DNA from: JAVKMO01 sp031539345
Lineage (GTDB): Bacteria > Bacteroidota > Bacteroidia > Chitinophagales > Chitinophagaceae
Assembly: GCA_031539345.1 (NCBI GenBank)
Contig: JAVKMO010000007.1
Coordinates: 186,001 to 250,000, forward strand
Direction: 5' to 3'
DNA: 64,000 bases
How positions within the stretch are numbered: position 1 is the first letter of the stretch; each line of letters begins with the position of its first letter. This document shows positions 9,070-18,495 of the stretch, piece after piece. The position numbers and the translations under genes are program-made. The notes below the pieces were generated by a model. That model searched no databases. It was not told the DNA's origin and worked only from the letters and a program-made list of their open reading frames with translations.

Positions 9070-11403
9070 TTATTTATTGTGAGCTTGTGGTTTCAATTGA
9101 CGTTTCATTTTTTCAAACTCTTGTTTGTTTTTTTCTTGCAAATGATACAACTGTTGAGTTCCACGAATATATTGAAGTGGATTGGTATTTCCTTTTTTTA
9201 TCTTGTCTGCATGATTTTGCTCGTATGCTTCGGCATGTTTTACCCAATAAGGGTTTGCTAATAAAGGTCTCCCTAAAGCCACAAGGTCTGCACGTTTTGC
9301 CAACAAAATGGTATTGACGTGATCAATGTTTTCAATGTTACCAACTGTAATTGTTGGAACATTCGCTTCGTTTTTAATTGCGTCAGAAAAAGGAACCATA
9401 TACATTCGACCCGTTTGTGCTTGTTGATAAGAAACTGTTCCGCCGCCACTCACAAAAATAATATCAGCACCAGCTTTTTTAAAGGCTTTAGCAGTGGTAA
9501 TGGCTTCTTGAAGTGTTAAGCCATTTTCTGCCCAATCGGTTGCAGATATTTTCACCGAAAGTGGTTTTTCTTTTTTGAAATTTTTGCGAATGATTTGTAT
9601 CACTTCTAATGGAAATTGTAATCTATTTTGTAAGCTACCTCCATATTCATCTTTACGCAAATTAGTAAGGGGTGAAATAAAAGAACCTATCAACATGCCG
9701 TGTCCTGCATGAAGTTCTATCATATCAAATCCGGCTTTATCTGCCCTTTTTGCGGCGGCGGCAAAGTTTTGTAGCACTTGCTCCATTTGTTTTTTTGAAG
9801 CACTTTGTGGGATTTGTGATTGCGTTGTATAAGGCGTAGGCGATGCTGCAATCAATTTCCATTTGTTTTTTGTCAGTGGCGTAAACGCTCCTTCCCAACC
9901 TAAATTTGTTGCCCCTTTTGGTCCTGCGTGTCCAAGCTGTAGGGCAATTTTTGTGTCTGTATGTTGATGGATAAAGTCTGTAATTTTTTTCCAGCCTTTC
10001 GTTTGGTCTTCATTCCATATTCCTGCACAGCCTAAAGAAATTCTTCCGTCGGGTGAAGGGGCGGTCATTTCTGTAATGATCAAGCCTGTACCACCTATTG
10101 CACGATTTGTATAGTGTGTAAAATGCCAATCATTGACAAGCCCTTTTTGAGCACTATATTGACCCATTGCCGTCATAACAATTCTATTGGGCAAGGCCAG
10201 TTTACCAATTTTAAACGGTGTAAATGCCGGAGATTGGGTTGAATTTTTATTCTTAATTTTTTGGTTCAAATTTTTGACGATAGCGTCGGTAAAGGCTTGG
10301 TCTCTGCGCTTCAAATTTTCATAAGTTACTTGCTTAGACCGAGACATTACACTAAAAGCAAACGTCAGAAAATCTTGTTTGATGTGCGTATTCATGCCTT
10401 CTACCCATTCTAAAGAAACATTAGCAGCGTGCTGAATGGCTTCTACTTTTGGTCTAAAGTTTTTTTCGTATGCGGCATAAATTGATTGACTATTTTTTTG
10501 TTGTTCTATCACTGCATCTGCGAGGGCAATGGCTTCTAACATGGCTAAACGTGTTCCTGACCCAATAGAAAAGTGTGCTGTTGCGACAGCATCTCCCAAC
10601 AAAACAATATTGTCTTTATACCAATTTTTATTTGTAATAATTGGAAATTGTCTCCAAAAAGAACGGTTGCCGATAAAAGAATGCTTGTTTAATTCTGTGG
10701 CAAAAATGGTTGATAATTTATCGATTGTATGCTTTTCGTTTTCTACTTCAAAGCCCGTTTTTTTCCAAGTTTCATTTGTTGTTTCTATCACCCAAGTGCT
10801 TTTTCCTTTTTCATATTGATACGTGTGTGCTAAGAAAAGTCCTTGTTTGGTTTGTCTAAAATAATACGTAAAAGCATCTAAGGGTTTATCAGACCCTAAC
10901 CATACAAATCGATTGCTCCGCCATTCGATATTTGTGCCAAATTCTTTTGCAAAATGTGTGCGTACAGCACTGTTAATGCCATCGGCGGCAATGACCAGGT
11001 CGTTGTTTTTGCTCAGTTGTTGAATGTCTTTTTCGACGTCAAAATTGTTTTGATGCAAAATTGTGATTTTTTCTTCTTGGCAACGCTGTGCTAATAATTG
11101 CAATAATGTTTTTCGAGAACAACCACAAAATCCATTGCCGACAATGCGAATTTTTTCTTTGCTGTTTTTGACGATATCCAAATCTCCCCAATAAGAAAAC
11201 TTGTCTTTTAATAATTCATACGACCTTGTGTCACGATGTAAAAATTCATTTAATGTTTCGTCAGAAAAAACAACGCCAAAGCCAAACGTGTCGTCTAATT
11301 TATTTCTTTCATAAATAACAATTTCTGTTTTGGGTAAGGCTTTTTTCGTCAGAATAGCAAAATACATGCCTGCGGGTCCCCCACCAATAATTGCAATTTT
11401 CAT
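9070..11403 (-). CDS. Bifunctional flavoprotein: aryl-CoA (salicylyl-/aminobenzoyl-CoA) monooxygenase fused to OYE-type reductase
   Basis: This 777-residue protein joins two flavoenzymes. Residues 1 to about 390 are a class A FAD monooxygenase: Rossmann motif 'IIGGGPAGMYFAIL' at the start and the second FAD motif 'LLGDAVATAHFSIGSG'. Residues from about 395 are an old-yellow-enzyme (FMN) domain: 'LPNRIVMTAMGQYS', 'ALQLGHAGPKGAT', 'GFDMIELHAGHG' and 'LGRPLLANPYWV'. The same architecture and size are known for 2-aminobenzoyl-CoA monooxygenase/reductase and for proteins annotated as bifunctional salicylyl-CoA 5-hydroxylase/oxidoreductase. It would hydroxylate an aryl-CoA at C5. Neighbours are a thioesterase downstream and maleate isomerase upstream (42 bp). 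Whether the OYE half also reduces the ring here is open. Confidence 0.85.
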   Translation of the reverse strand: MKIAIIGGGPAGMYFAILTKKALPKTEIVIYERNKLDDTFGFGVVFSDETLNEFLHRDTRSYELLKDKFSYWGDLDIVKNSKEKIRIVGNGFCGCSRKTLLQLLAQRCQEEKITILHQNNFDVEKDIQQLSKNNDLVIAADGINSAVRTHFAKEFGTNIEWRSNRFVWLGSDKPLDAFTYYFRQTKQGLFLAHTYQYEKGKSTWVIETTNETWKKTGFEVENEKHTIDKLSTIFATELNKHSFIGNRSFWRQFPIITNKNWYKDNIVLLGDAVATAHFSIGSGTRLAMLEAIALADAVIEQQKNSQSIYAAYEKNFRPKVEAIQHAANVSLEWVEGMNTHIKQDFLTFAFSVMSRSKQVTYENLKRRDQAFTDAIVKNLNQKIKNKNSTQSPAFTPFKIGKLALPNRIVMTAMGQYSAQKGLVNDWHFTHYTNRAIGGTGLIITEMTAPSPDGRISLGCAGIWNEDQTKGWKKITDFIHQHTDTKIALQLGHAGPKGATNLGWEGAFTPLTKNKWKLIAASPTPYTTQSQIPQSASKKQMEQVLQNFAAAAKRADKAGFDMIELHAGHGMLIGSFISPLTNLRKDEYGGSLQNRLQFPLEVIQIIRKNFKKEKPLSVKISATDWAENGLTLQEAITTAKAFKKAGADIIFVSGGGTVSYQQAQTGRMYMVPFSDAIKNEANVPTITVGNIENIDHVNTILLAKRADLVALGRPLLANPYWVKHAEAYEQNHADKIKKGNTNPLQYIRGTQQLYHLQEKNKQEFEKMKRQLKPQAHNK

Positions 11404-11445
11404 GTTATAGTTATTTCAAATATGAGATAAAGAAGGCGTTCAACG

Positions 11446-12204
11446 CTAATATTTTCCACTTAATAATTCACCAGCATCTGGCACTGTGGTGTCTAAGTTT
11501 AAGGCTTTTAACATTTGGTATGTTGTTGCAATGGCGGCTGTTATGGTGCGTATGCCAGACTCTTTTTCTACAGCAGCGACCGCTGACAATGACGGCATTT
11601 GAACACAAGCAGACAAAACAATTGTATCGACGTTTGTCAAGTTGAGTTGTTTGTAATGCTGTAATAAATTTTGTGGGTCTAATGCAGCAACGGCTAAATT
11701 GTCTGATACTTCTAAGGCAACATAGTCCATCACTTTGATTCCTTGGTCTTCAATATAATCGACAACCATTTTTGTGAGGGGCTTCATATAGGGTGCAACA
11801 AGGGCTATTTTTTTTGCCCCCATCATGTGTAAAGCATCGATTAAAGAACCGGCACTGGTTACAATTGGAGTAGGAAAATCATTGGTAACCGTTTTTTTAT
11901 AGAGACGTTCTTGAGACACACAGTGATAACCTTTTCCCATTGCCATGATAGCAACCAAGCAAGCATAGCCCATCACATCAACGTGTGCATCAGAAAGTGA
12001 AATGGCACATTCGTCAGACGCTGCGTCCATTTTTGCCAGCTCTTCTTGGGTAACGTGTTTCATGCGCATACGTGCAGAATGAAATGTAAACCGTTCTGGC
12101 AAAATCGTTTCTCGACGTTGAAACAGGGCAGGGATTTCTGTTTCCATTGTAACGTTTGAACTCGGCACAATTTGTCCAATTTTATACTTGATTTTTTTAG
12201 TCAT
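11446..12204 (-). CDS. maiA: Maleate cis-trans isomerase
   Basis: A 252-residue member of the Asp/Glu racemase superfamily. The two catalytic cysteines of maleate isomerases fall exactly where expected: Cys82 in 'MGYACLVAIMAMG' and Cys200 in 'VLSACVQMPSL', matching the numbering known for NicE. The N-terminal 'IGQIVPSSNVTMETEIPAL' is the family's substrate-binding start. It converts maleate to fumarate without cofactors. Arylmalonate decarboxylase is a relative, but the paired cysteines favour the isomerase. The gene sits 9 bp downstream of the FAH hydrolase, whose product would be maleate. Confidence 0.9.
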   Translation of the reverse strand: MTKKIKYKIGQIVPSSNVTMETEIPALFQRRETILPERFTFHSARMRMKHVTQEELAKMDAASDECAISLSDAHVDVMGYACLVAIMAMGKGYHCVSQERLYKKTVTNDFPTPIVTSAGSLIDALHMMGAKKIALVAPYMKPLTKMVVDYIEDQGIKVMDYVALEVSDNLAVAALDPQNLLQHYKQLNLTNVDTIVLSACVQMPSLSAVAAVEKESGIRTITAAIATTYQMLKALNLDTTVPDAGELLSGKY

Positions 12205-12213
12205 ATAGCGCGT

Positions 12214-13128
12214 TTAATACATTTTTACAATAGGGTTTGTAAGCGTTCCTAATTGGTCGATTGTAATTTCTACAGTATCTCCAGGCCACATAAATTCTTG
12301 TGGATTTCGTCCTGCACCAACACCAGCAGGCGTTCCTGATGCAATAATATCACCGGGTATGAGGCTGATGACTTCACTGATATCTTCAATGATGGCATTG
12401 ACATTAAAAAGCATAAGTTTAGTATTGCTGTTTTGTTTTTCTATGCCATTGACTTTTGTAATAATTTGCAAATTATGAGGGTCTTTGAGTTCATCAGCAG
12501 TCAAAATATACGGTCCCATAGGGGCAAAAGAATCTTGTCCTTTCGACACAATCCACTGCCCTTCTCGTCTGCAATCTCTTGCAGAAATATCATTGATAAT
12601 GGTATAACCAAACACGTGTTTTAAGGCATTTTCTTTTTTCACTTTCGTGGCTCGACTTCCAATAATAACGCCAAGTTCTCCTTCCCAATCGAGTTGTTTT
12701 GTTATTTTTTCGTTATGCCAAATGGGTTCGTTAGGTGCGATAACGGCTGTAGTTGGTTTGCTAAAAATGATACATTTTGTGGGCAACTTTCCTGTTGTAT
12801 CTAAGGCTCTTGCCGATTCTGCAACGTGTTCTGTATAGTTTAAACCAATGCCAAAAATATTGCGTCTTGGATTAGGAATAGGTGCTAAAAGGCGAACGTT
12901 TACAAATGGCACAGATGTGCCAATAAAATATTTGCGTTCTATTTTTTTAATAATGTCGCTGACTTCTTCTACTGCGATATTGCCGAGTTCGATAAAATTA
13001 TTCATGCAAGAAGGCAAAGGTAAATTGATTGCCTTGCCGAATTTTTCCATATCAATAACGATGTCGTTGTGAAGGATGCCCAACCTGCCAGCATCTTGTG
13101 TTTTTGAACGATAAGTAACGAGTTTCAT
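12214..13128 (-). CDS. Fumarylacetoacetate-hydrolase-family protein, probable maleylpyruvate/fumarylpyruvate hydrolase
   Basis: A 304-residue FAH-family hydrolase. The metal-binding acidic residues lie in 'DWEGELGVIIG' and 'NDISARDCRREGQW', and the C-terminal 'GDIIASGTPAGVG' loop is intact. In gentisate pathways this family splits maleylpyruvate or fumarylpyruvate to pyruvate plus maleate or fumarate. No maleylpyruvate isomerase (glutathione-dependent or mycothiol-dependent) is in the window, and maleate isomerase is the next gene, so direct maleylpyruvate hydrolysis is the likely reaction. That choice between substrates is inference. Confidence 0.85.
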   Translation of the reverse strand: MKLVTYRSKTQDAGRLGILHNDIVIDMEKFGKAINLPLPSCMNNFIELGNIAVEEVSDIIKKIERKYFIGTSVPFVNVRLLAPIPNPRRNIFGIGLNYTEHVAESARALDTTGKLPTKCIIFSKPTTAVIAPNEPIWHNEKITKQLDWEGELGVIIGSRATKVKKENALKHVFGYTIINDISARDCRREGQWIVSKGQDSFAPMGPYILTADELKDPHNLQIITKVNGIEKQNSNTKLMLFNVNAIIEDISEVISLIPGDIIASGTPAGVGAGRNPQEFMWPGDTVEITIDQLGTLTNPIVKMY

Positions 13129-13162
13129 ATAATTGTTGTTTTAATAATGAATAGAATGTAAT

Positions 13163-14731
13163 TTATTTTTTGATGAGTTGTTGTGCAATATGAAAGCCAG
13201 AAACACCACCTAGTCCGGGTCCGGGATGTGTAGATGCTCCAATATGAAACACATTTTTGACTGGTGTGTTATGGTTTTTTTGTGTGCTGACTGGTCGCCA
13301 TAATAAATACTGATTCAATTCGCAAGAACCACCATAAGGGTCGCCATGTTCTAAATTGATGTTGAGCTGAGACAGTTCTTTCGGTGAAATTATTTGCTTG
13401 TAAATACAAGCTGTTTGGATATTAGAAATGTATTGTTCTACACGCTTCAAAATTCTATCGGCATACGCATCACTCAATGCTGTTGTCCATTCTCCTTTGC
13501 ATAAATGATTGAGTTGATTCGCCGCATCAGCAACGGGATAATTTGGGCATTCTGGCAATTGAATCCACAAAACATATTTTCCTTGTGGTGCCCTTGTTGT
13601 ATCAACGGCACTTTGTTGTGCGATACAAATTGTTGCTTTTTGAGGAAGTTGCTGGCGCGTAGCCTCGTTCACAGCTTGAGACACATCATCAATTCCGTCT
13701 GTTAAATGTACATAAACAACATTGTCTAATTCAGTATTAAACCACTTTGGTTTTTCATTTAAAATTAAATGAATTTGCATATTGCCTTTACCATATTGAT
13801 ATTTTTTAACTTGCATTTGTGTGTCTTGTGGCACACTTTTTTGTGGCAATAATTTTTGATAAAGTTGGTTTGGTGTTGTGTTAGCAACAATAAATTTTGC
13901 GTTCCAAACGGTGCCGTCTTTACATTTTACGCCAGTTGCTTTTTGGTGTGTATTGAGTATAATTTCAACAACGTGTTGTTGCATTAGGCATTGACCTCCA
14001 TATTGTTCAATGATTTTTTTTAAGGCATCTACAATTTTATAGCTACCTCCTTTCACAAGCGGCAATCCTACCATTTCAACAGTCATGGCAATAATTTTTG
14101 CCATTGTAGAAGAAAAAGGACTTTCGACAGATAAGCCTGTATGCAAAACCCAAGGGGCTAAACTCGCTAACAATTCTTTCGATTGAAAACAAGAAGGCAA
14201 ATCTTGACGTAAGCTGGGTAAGAAACTTTGCACATTTTTTAAGGATTGATGTATGCCTGTTTTGTAAACATATTTGGCTAAGAACCAGGCTGTTTGTTTT
14301 GTAAATAATTCTTGTCCAAGCATTGTAAATAAAAGTGGTGCATGCTGTCCAACAAATTCCATTTGTTGATGATAAACGTCTCCATCACCTGGCGACAATG
14401 TGTTAAAGGCTTTGATATTGTCTTGTCGGTTTGTTTTGATGATGGTAAATGTTTTATTCGACAATACACTTCCTGTTGGCGTATTATTATAGACAAATTC
14501 CAAACCCTGCTGCTCTAAATCTTTTTTTAATGCTGCATAAGAAGGTGAAGTAACAAATAAAGGATAGGCTGTGGACATGGTATCGATAATACAGCCATCT
14601 ACTTTTTCGCTACGAATACAGCCGCCCAGATAATCGCTACTTTCTAAAACAAGCACTTTTTTACCTGCCTTTGCGAGCAAGGCTGCTCCGATTAAACTAT
14701 TGATACCTCCTCCAATAAAAATAGTGTGCAT
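13163..14731 (-). CDS. FAD-dependent oxidoreductase of the phytoene-desaturase (CrtI-like) family
   Basis: A 522-residue flavoprotein with the N-terminal dinucleotide fold 'GGGINSLIGAALLAKAGKK' followed by 'LVLESSDYLGGCIRS', and the matching C-terminal FAD segment 'GPGLGGVSGFHIAQQL'. This is the CrtI/amine-oxidase-like family, which also holds many uncharacterised non-carotenoid enzymes. It lies 10 bp after the oxidoreductase beta subunit and 34 bp before the FAH hydrolase gene, inside the catabolic run, with no carotenoid genes near. A dehydrogenation or oxidation step on the pathway substrate is likely, but which one cannot be said. No signal peptide. Confidence 0.75.
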   Translation of the reverse strand: MHTIFIGGGINSLIGAALLAKAGKKVLVLESSDYLGGCIRSEKVDGCIIDTMSTAYPLFVTSPSYAALKKDLEQQGLEFVYNNTPTGSVLSNKTFTIIKTNRQDNIKAFNTLSPGDGDVYHQQMEFVGQHAPLLFTMLGQELFTKQTAWFLAKYVYKTGIHQSLKNVQSFLPSLRQDLPSCFQSKELLASLAPWVLHTGLSVESPFSSTMAKIIAMTVEMVGLPLVKGGSYKIVDALKKIIEQYGGQCLMQQHVVEIILNTHQKATGVKCKDGTVWNAKFIVANTTPNQLYQKLLPQKSVPQDTQMQVKKYQYGKGNMQIHLILNEKPKWFNTELDNVVYVHLTDGIDDVSQAVNEATRQQLPQKATICIAQQSAVDTTRAPQGKYVLWIQLPECPNYPVADAANQLNHLCKGEWTTALSDAYADRILKRVEQYISNIQTACIYKQIISPKELSQLNINLEHGDPYGGSCELNQYLLWRPVSTQKNHNTPVKNVFHIGASTHPGPGLGGVSGFHIAQQLIKK

Positions 14732-14741
14732 ACAATGTGTT

Positions 14742-16283
14742 TTAAACGTTAAAAAAGGTTTTTATTTTCAGTTGTAAATCTTCGAGTTTGTGATTTTTGA
14801 GAGCATATTGAATGAGATATTCTACATGTTCGTGAATGTTAGGCACACTTTTATGATTGATTGCAAATTCATTGATGGACTTAAATTTAGAATCTCCTCG
14901 TGCATACGTATCGCCGTAACCTTTTTTTAATCGGTATGTTTTGGCAATTTGAATGGCTAAATCATAATTCGTTTTTAAGGCTGTGTCGATTCGCTTAAAC
15001 CAATAGTTGATGTTTTCAATTTCTTCATCATGCCGAAATGTGAACATTCTGTATCGCCTCATACCACCAATGATATAGAGCATTAAAAAAGGCACCAGCT
15101 TGTGCGTATTCATTCGTCTGTCTTTGTCTAAATATTTAACAAACCACCTTCTACAAGTTTTATTTGTAGATAAAAACCGACCTATAGGTTTGGGCAAAAA
15201 GCCAACGACTTCATCATATCCTGGATGTAAATAATCGATCACTTGAACCACCTCTTTGTCTTTTGCTTCTACTTGTTGATATACTTCGTGCCATCTGTCT
15301 TCACGCGTTTTTAAATCGGCTACATTGACTAAATCATCATACGTCATTGCAATGGCAAGATAGCGGGCTATGTTTTGCGAGAGTTCATATTGTGTGCCGA
15401 TATAGGAGGAGTCAATATCAACATATTTTTTCACTTTATTCAAATATTCGATTGCCCATTTTTTATTTTGCCATTCACATACTTGTGTTACACCAGCAAA
15501 TAAAGTTTGATGCAAAACAGCAGGAAAATCTTGCTCGATTTTCACTACAAGTTGCTTTAATATCGGAGATAGAATTGTCGGCGGAATGTCTTTAAATGTC
15601 GCTTTTGCTACGCCTGGTTGATACGACTGATGAGGTGCATTCGACAATTTTACATAGTCTAAAGATTCTCGAAATGCGTTTAAACTTGTTTTTACACCAA
15701 CGCCGCTATCAATGATAACTTCTTGAAATTGTTTGCCATCAAAAGGCAAACTATTAGACCCTGCAATTGCACCCAAAAGGCTGGCAGAAATGACGCTGTG
15801 ATTTTTTTCTGCAATGAGTTTAAAGTTTCCGCAGTAAAATGTTTTGGCATATTTTTTTGTCATTTCAAAAATATCTTCACCGTTTGATATGCCGTCGCCA
15901 GGAGTTTCTTTTTCTTGAATGGCAAGATTTCTGTGTGTAGAAAAAATCATCGTTGTTTCATTACTCACAAAACCCCTTTGAATCGCTCTACCGGCTTCTA
16001 ATATTTCTGTCGCAATTAATAAATCTACTTTTCCTTGTTCGGGCATTTGTGCCAAAATAGGGGTATGAATTTTGCCATCTATGGTAATGCTTGATAACGG
16101 AACTAATTCGATATAATAAACCGTAGATCCTGTTCTTTGTGCAACGCCAGCAATAGTTGTTGATTGAGCCCAATAGTTATTTTTCTCTGCCAGTTTTACT
16201 ATCCATTGTGTCAATACCCCACCACCGTCTCCGCCGACAGCGATAATGGCTATTTTAATTGGTTCTATTTTTGTTTTTGCCAT
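14742..16283 (-). CDS. 2-oxoacid (indolepyruvate-type):ferredoxin oxidoreductase, beta/gamma subunit
   Basis: A 513-residue protein. The N-terminal part carries the IorB/gamma-domain signature 'AIIAVGGDGGGVLTQWIVKLA' and 'TTIAGVAQRTGSTVYYIEL'. A long C-terminal extension of about 300 residues is seen in the large 'IorB family' proteins (DUF6537-like). With the alpha subunit encoded 40 bp upstream it would oxidise a 2-oxoacid to its acyl-CoA, releasing CO2 and reducing ferredoxin. In this cluster an aryl glyoxylate such as isatinate is the best candidate, giving anthraniloyl-CoA. Amino-acid derived aryl pyruvates are the classical substrates and remain possible. Confidence 0.82.
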   Translation of the reverse strand: MAKTKIEPIKIAIIAVGGDGGGVLTQWIVKLAEKNNYWAQSTTIAGVAQRTGSTVYYIELVPLSSITIDGKIHTPILAQMPEQGKVDLLIATEILEAGRAIQRGFVSNETTMIFSTHRNLAIQEKETPGDGISNGEDIFEMTKKYAKTFYCGNFKLIAEKNHSVISASLLGAIAGSNSLPFDGKQFQEVIIDSGVGVKTSLNAFRESLDYVKLSNAPHQSYQPGVAKATFKDIPPTILSPILKQLVVKIEQDFPAVLHQTLFAGVTQVCEWQNKKWAIEYLNKVKKYVDIDSSYIGTQYELSQNIARYLAIAMTYDDLVNVADLKTREDRWHEVYQQVEAKDKEVVQVIDYLHPGYDEVVGFLPKPIGRFLSTNKTCRRWFVKYLDKDRRMNTHKLVPFLMLYIIGGMRRYRMFTFRHDEEIENINYWFKRIDTALKTNYDLAIQIAKTYRLKKGYGDTYARGDSKFKSINEFAINHKSVPNIHEHVEYLIQYALKNHKLEDLQLKIKTFFNV

Positions 16284-16323
16284 ACAAATATTAAATTCTA
16301 AAAATTATCTGTCTTGTGTTCCA

Positions 16324-18489
16324 TTATATAGATGCTAAAGAATAACGATGTCGTCTTCTTTTTTGTAAAAAACGGATTGTTGTTCTTCGTATCACATGGC
16401 TTATTTTTTCTGTCCATGTTGGGTTATGCACCAAAGTTGCTTTGTAAAAAGAAGGACACAAAACGGCCGCTTCTGCCACTTCGCCACAATTGCCACAAGC
16501 TACGCAGGAATAATCGATTTTTGCTATTGGGTCTTCTCTCAAAGGGTTTGTAGAATATCCTAAAGTTAAAGATGGACAGCCTGACAAACGCATACATTCG
16601 TGGTCGCCAGTACAAATTTTTTCATCTACGCCAAAGCGTTCTTTTACTGCTCTTTGTTTTTTTTCTAAGGTTTTTTTATACTCACTTTTTTCTCTACGCA
16701 CTTTGTTTAAAGAGCATTCTGATTGGGCGATAATAACTTTAGGTCCTTTGTAATTCGTAACTAAAGATTCAGTCAAAATCTGAACCATTTTTTGTACGTC
16801 ATAGGTATTGTCAATGAATTTGACCCATTCTACGCCAACGCCACGAACCGCTTTTTCTATAGGATTATTGGTTTTTCGCCAGGGTAAAAAAGAGGTGCGT
16901 GTTGAAAGAATGTCTTGCCCTCCTGTTGCGGCGGCATAGTTATTGTCAACAATAACAATTACGCCATCAAATTGATTAAACACAGCATTGCCAATGCCTG
17001 TTGCTAATCCATTGTGCCAAAAACCACCGTCCCCCATAAAAGCTATTGGGCGTTTTTGTCCTTGACTGCTTGTGAAATGGGCAAGATTAAAAGCAGACGC
17101 TGAAGACGCCCCCAAACCATAGCCCATAGTTGTTGTGCCAATATTAAAAGGCGGTAGAATAGAAAAGATATGACAACCAATGTCGCCCGAAACGTGGTGT
17201 TCTCCTAAATTTTGTTGCACTAATTTAAGTGCTGCAAAAATGGGACGTTCTGGACAGCCCGTACAAAAGCCTGCAGGTCGAACGGGAATTGTTTCTGTGA
17301 GTGTTTTTTTATCTGCGTCATTGACAACCGTAAGTGTAGATGCAGTGTCGTCTTTCACTTTTTGTTTAAAGTCATTTAAAAAATCATTTAAACCCTTTTT
17401 AATGATATCAATAGTATAATCTCCACCTAAAGGGAGGACATTTTTTCCATAAATTTTTGTTTTCAAATTATGCTGGTTTACAATGTAGGCTATATTTTGT
17501 TCTACATAATTGGGTTGTGCTTCTTCGATAACAAGAATGCCTTTTTTGTCTTTGCAGAAATCAACAATTTCTTCGGCATGTAGGGGGTAAGCAACGTTTA
17601 ACACAAACGTTGAAATGTTGATATTGCCTAAATGGTCAGATAAATTATACGCCGTTAAAGCTCTGTTCAGATTGTTAAACAATCCTCCTAAAACAATAAT
17701 TCCAATATCATTCTTCTCTCCTACTATGTGTTCATTTAAAGCGTTGTCTTTAATAAATTGTAGTGCGGCTGGCATACGCACTTTTATTTTTTCTTGTTCG
17801 TGCAAAAAACTTGCAGGTGGCAATACGATGCGGCTATTATCTCTCTTGGGGTTATTCAAACAATCACTAATTTTAACTTTTGGGGACTGGTTATTTTTAG
17901 CGATAAATTGACCATATAAATGACAACTCCTTACACGTAACTGTAAAAAAACGGGCGTATTACTTGCTTCTGAAAGCAAAAAGGCGTGTTCAACGGCTTT
18001 TACAATACTCTCTAAATTGGGCTTAGGGTCGATTAACCATATTTGTGATTTCATGGCAAAAGCGTGTGTACGTTCTTGCATAATTGATGAGCCTTCGCCA
18101 TAATCTTCGCCAATAATAATCACAGTTCCTCCAGTAACTCCGCCAGACGCTAAATTAGACAAAGCATCGGAGGCTACATTTGTACCGACGGTTGATTTCC
18201 AAGTTACAGCACCACGCACAGGATACATAACAGATGCACTTAACATTGATGCAGCGGCAGCTTCTGAAGCACTGCTTTCAAAAAGTACGCCCAATTCTTT
18301 TAATAAAGGTTGTGCGTCAGAAAACACGTCCATTAAATGCGAAATCGGCGACCCTTGATAACCACCAACATAACTTACGCCGTTTTCTAATAAGGCTTTT
18401 GTAACGGCTAAAATGCCTTCACCATGAAATACTTGACCTGCGCCAAGCCTTAAATGTTCTACTTCTTTTTTAAATGAACGTTCTGCCAT
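16324..18489 (-). CDS. 2-oxoacid (indolepyruvate-type):ferredoxin oxidoreductase, alpha subunit
   Basis: A 721-residue IorA-type subunit. The N-terminal pyrimidine domain starts 'GNGVSYVGGYQGSPISHLMD'-like (residues about 30-50). The thiamine-diphosphate site is seen in 'MGDGGFWHNGLATGIGNAVF' and 'VDNNYAAATGGQ', and the preceding 'FCTGCPERPIF' segment is typical. The C-terminus holds a ferredoxin-like part with cysteines in 'CTGDHECMRLSGCP' and 'CVACGNCG...CP', which bind Fe-S clusters. It is the catalytic partner of the downstream beta subunit. Acyl-CoA formation by this enzyme would explain why the cluster has no aryl-CoA ligase. Low-potential ferredoxin must come from elsewhere. Confidence 0.88.
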   Translation of the reverse strand: MAERSFKKEVEHLRLGAGQVFHGEGILAVTKALLENGVSYVGGYQGSPISHLMDVFSDAQPLLKELGVLFESSASEAAAASMLSASVMYPVRGAVTWKSTVGTNVASDALSNLASGGVTGGTVIIIGEDYGEGSSIMQERTHAFAMKSQIWLIDPKPNLESIVKAVEHAFLLSEASNTPVFLQLRVRSCHLYGQFIAKNNQSPKVKISDCLNNPKRDNSRIVLPPASFLHEQEKIKVRMPAALQFIKDNALNEHIVGEKNDIGIIVLGGLFNNLNRALTAYNLSDHLGNINISTFVLNVAYPLHAEEIVDFCKDKKGILVIEEAQPNYVEQNIAYIVNQHNLKTKIYGKNVLPLGGDYTIDIIKKGLNDFLNDFKQKVKDDTASTLTVVNDADKKTLTETIPVRPAGFCTGCPERPIFAALKLVQQNLGEHHVSGDIGCHIFSILPPFNIGTTTMGYGLGASSASAFNLAHFTSSQGQKRPIAFMGDGGFWHNGLATGIGNAVFNQFDGVIVIVDNNYAAATGGQDILSTRTSFLPWRKTNNPIEKAVRGVGVEWVKFIDNTYDVQKMVQILTESLVTNYKGPKVIIAQSECSLNKVRREKSEYKKTLEKKQRAVKERFGVDEKICTGDHECMRLSGCPSLTLGYSTNPLREDPIAKIDYSCVACGNCGEVAEAAVLCPSFYKATLVHNPTWTEKISHVIRRTTIRFLQKRRRHRYSLASI

Positions 18490-18495
18490 GGAAAT

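Noticed and set aside
13163..14731. Carotenoid biosynthesis gene (crtI)
   Set aside because: No crtB, crtE or other carotenoid genes nearby, and gene spacing ties it to the catabolic run.
16324..18489. IorAB as an enzyme of amino-acid fermentation
   Set aside because: The family often does this, but here the pair is embedded among aromatic catabolism genes under an IclR regulator, so a pathway-specific aryl 2-oxoacid is more likely. Not excluded.
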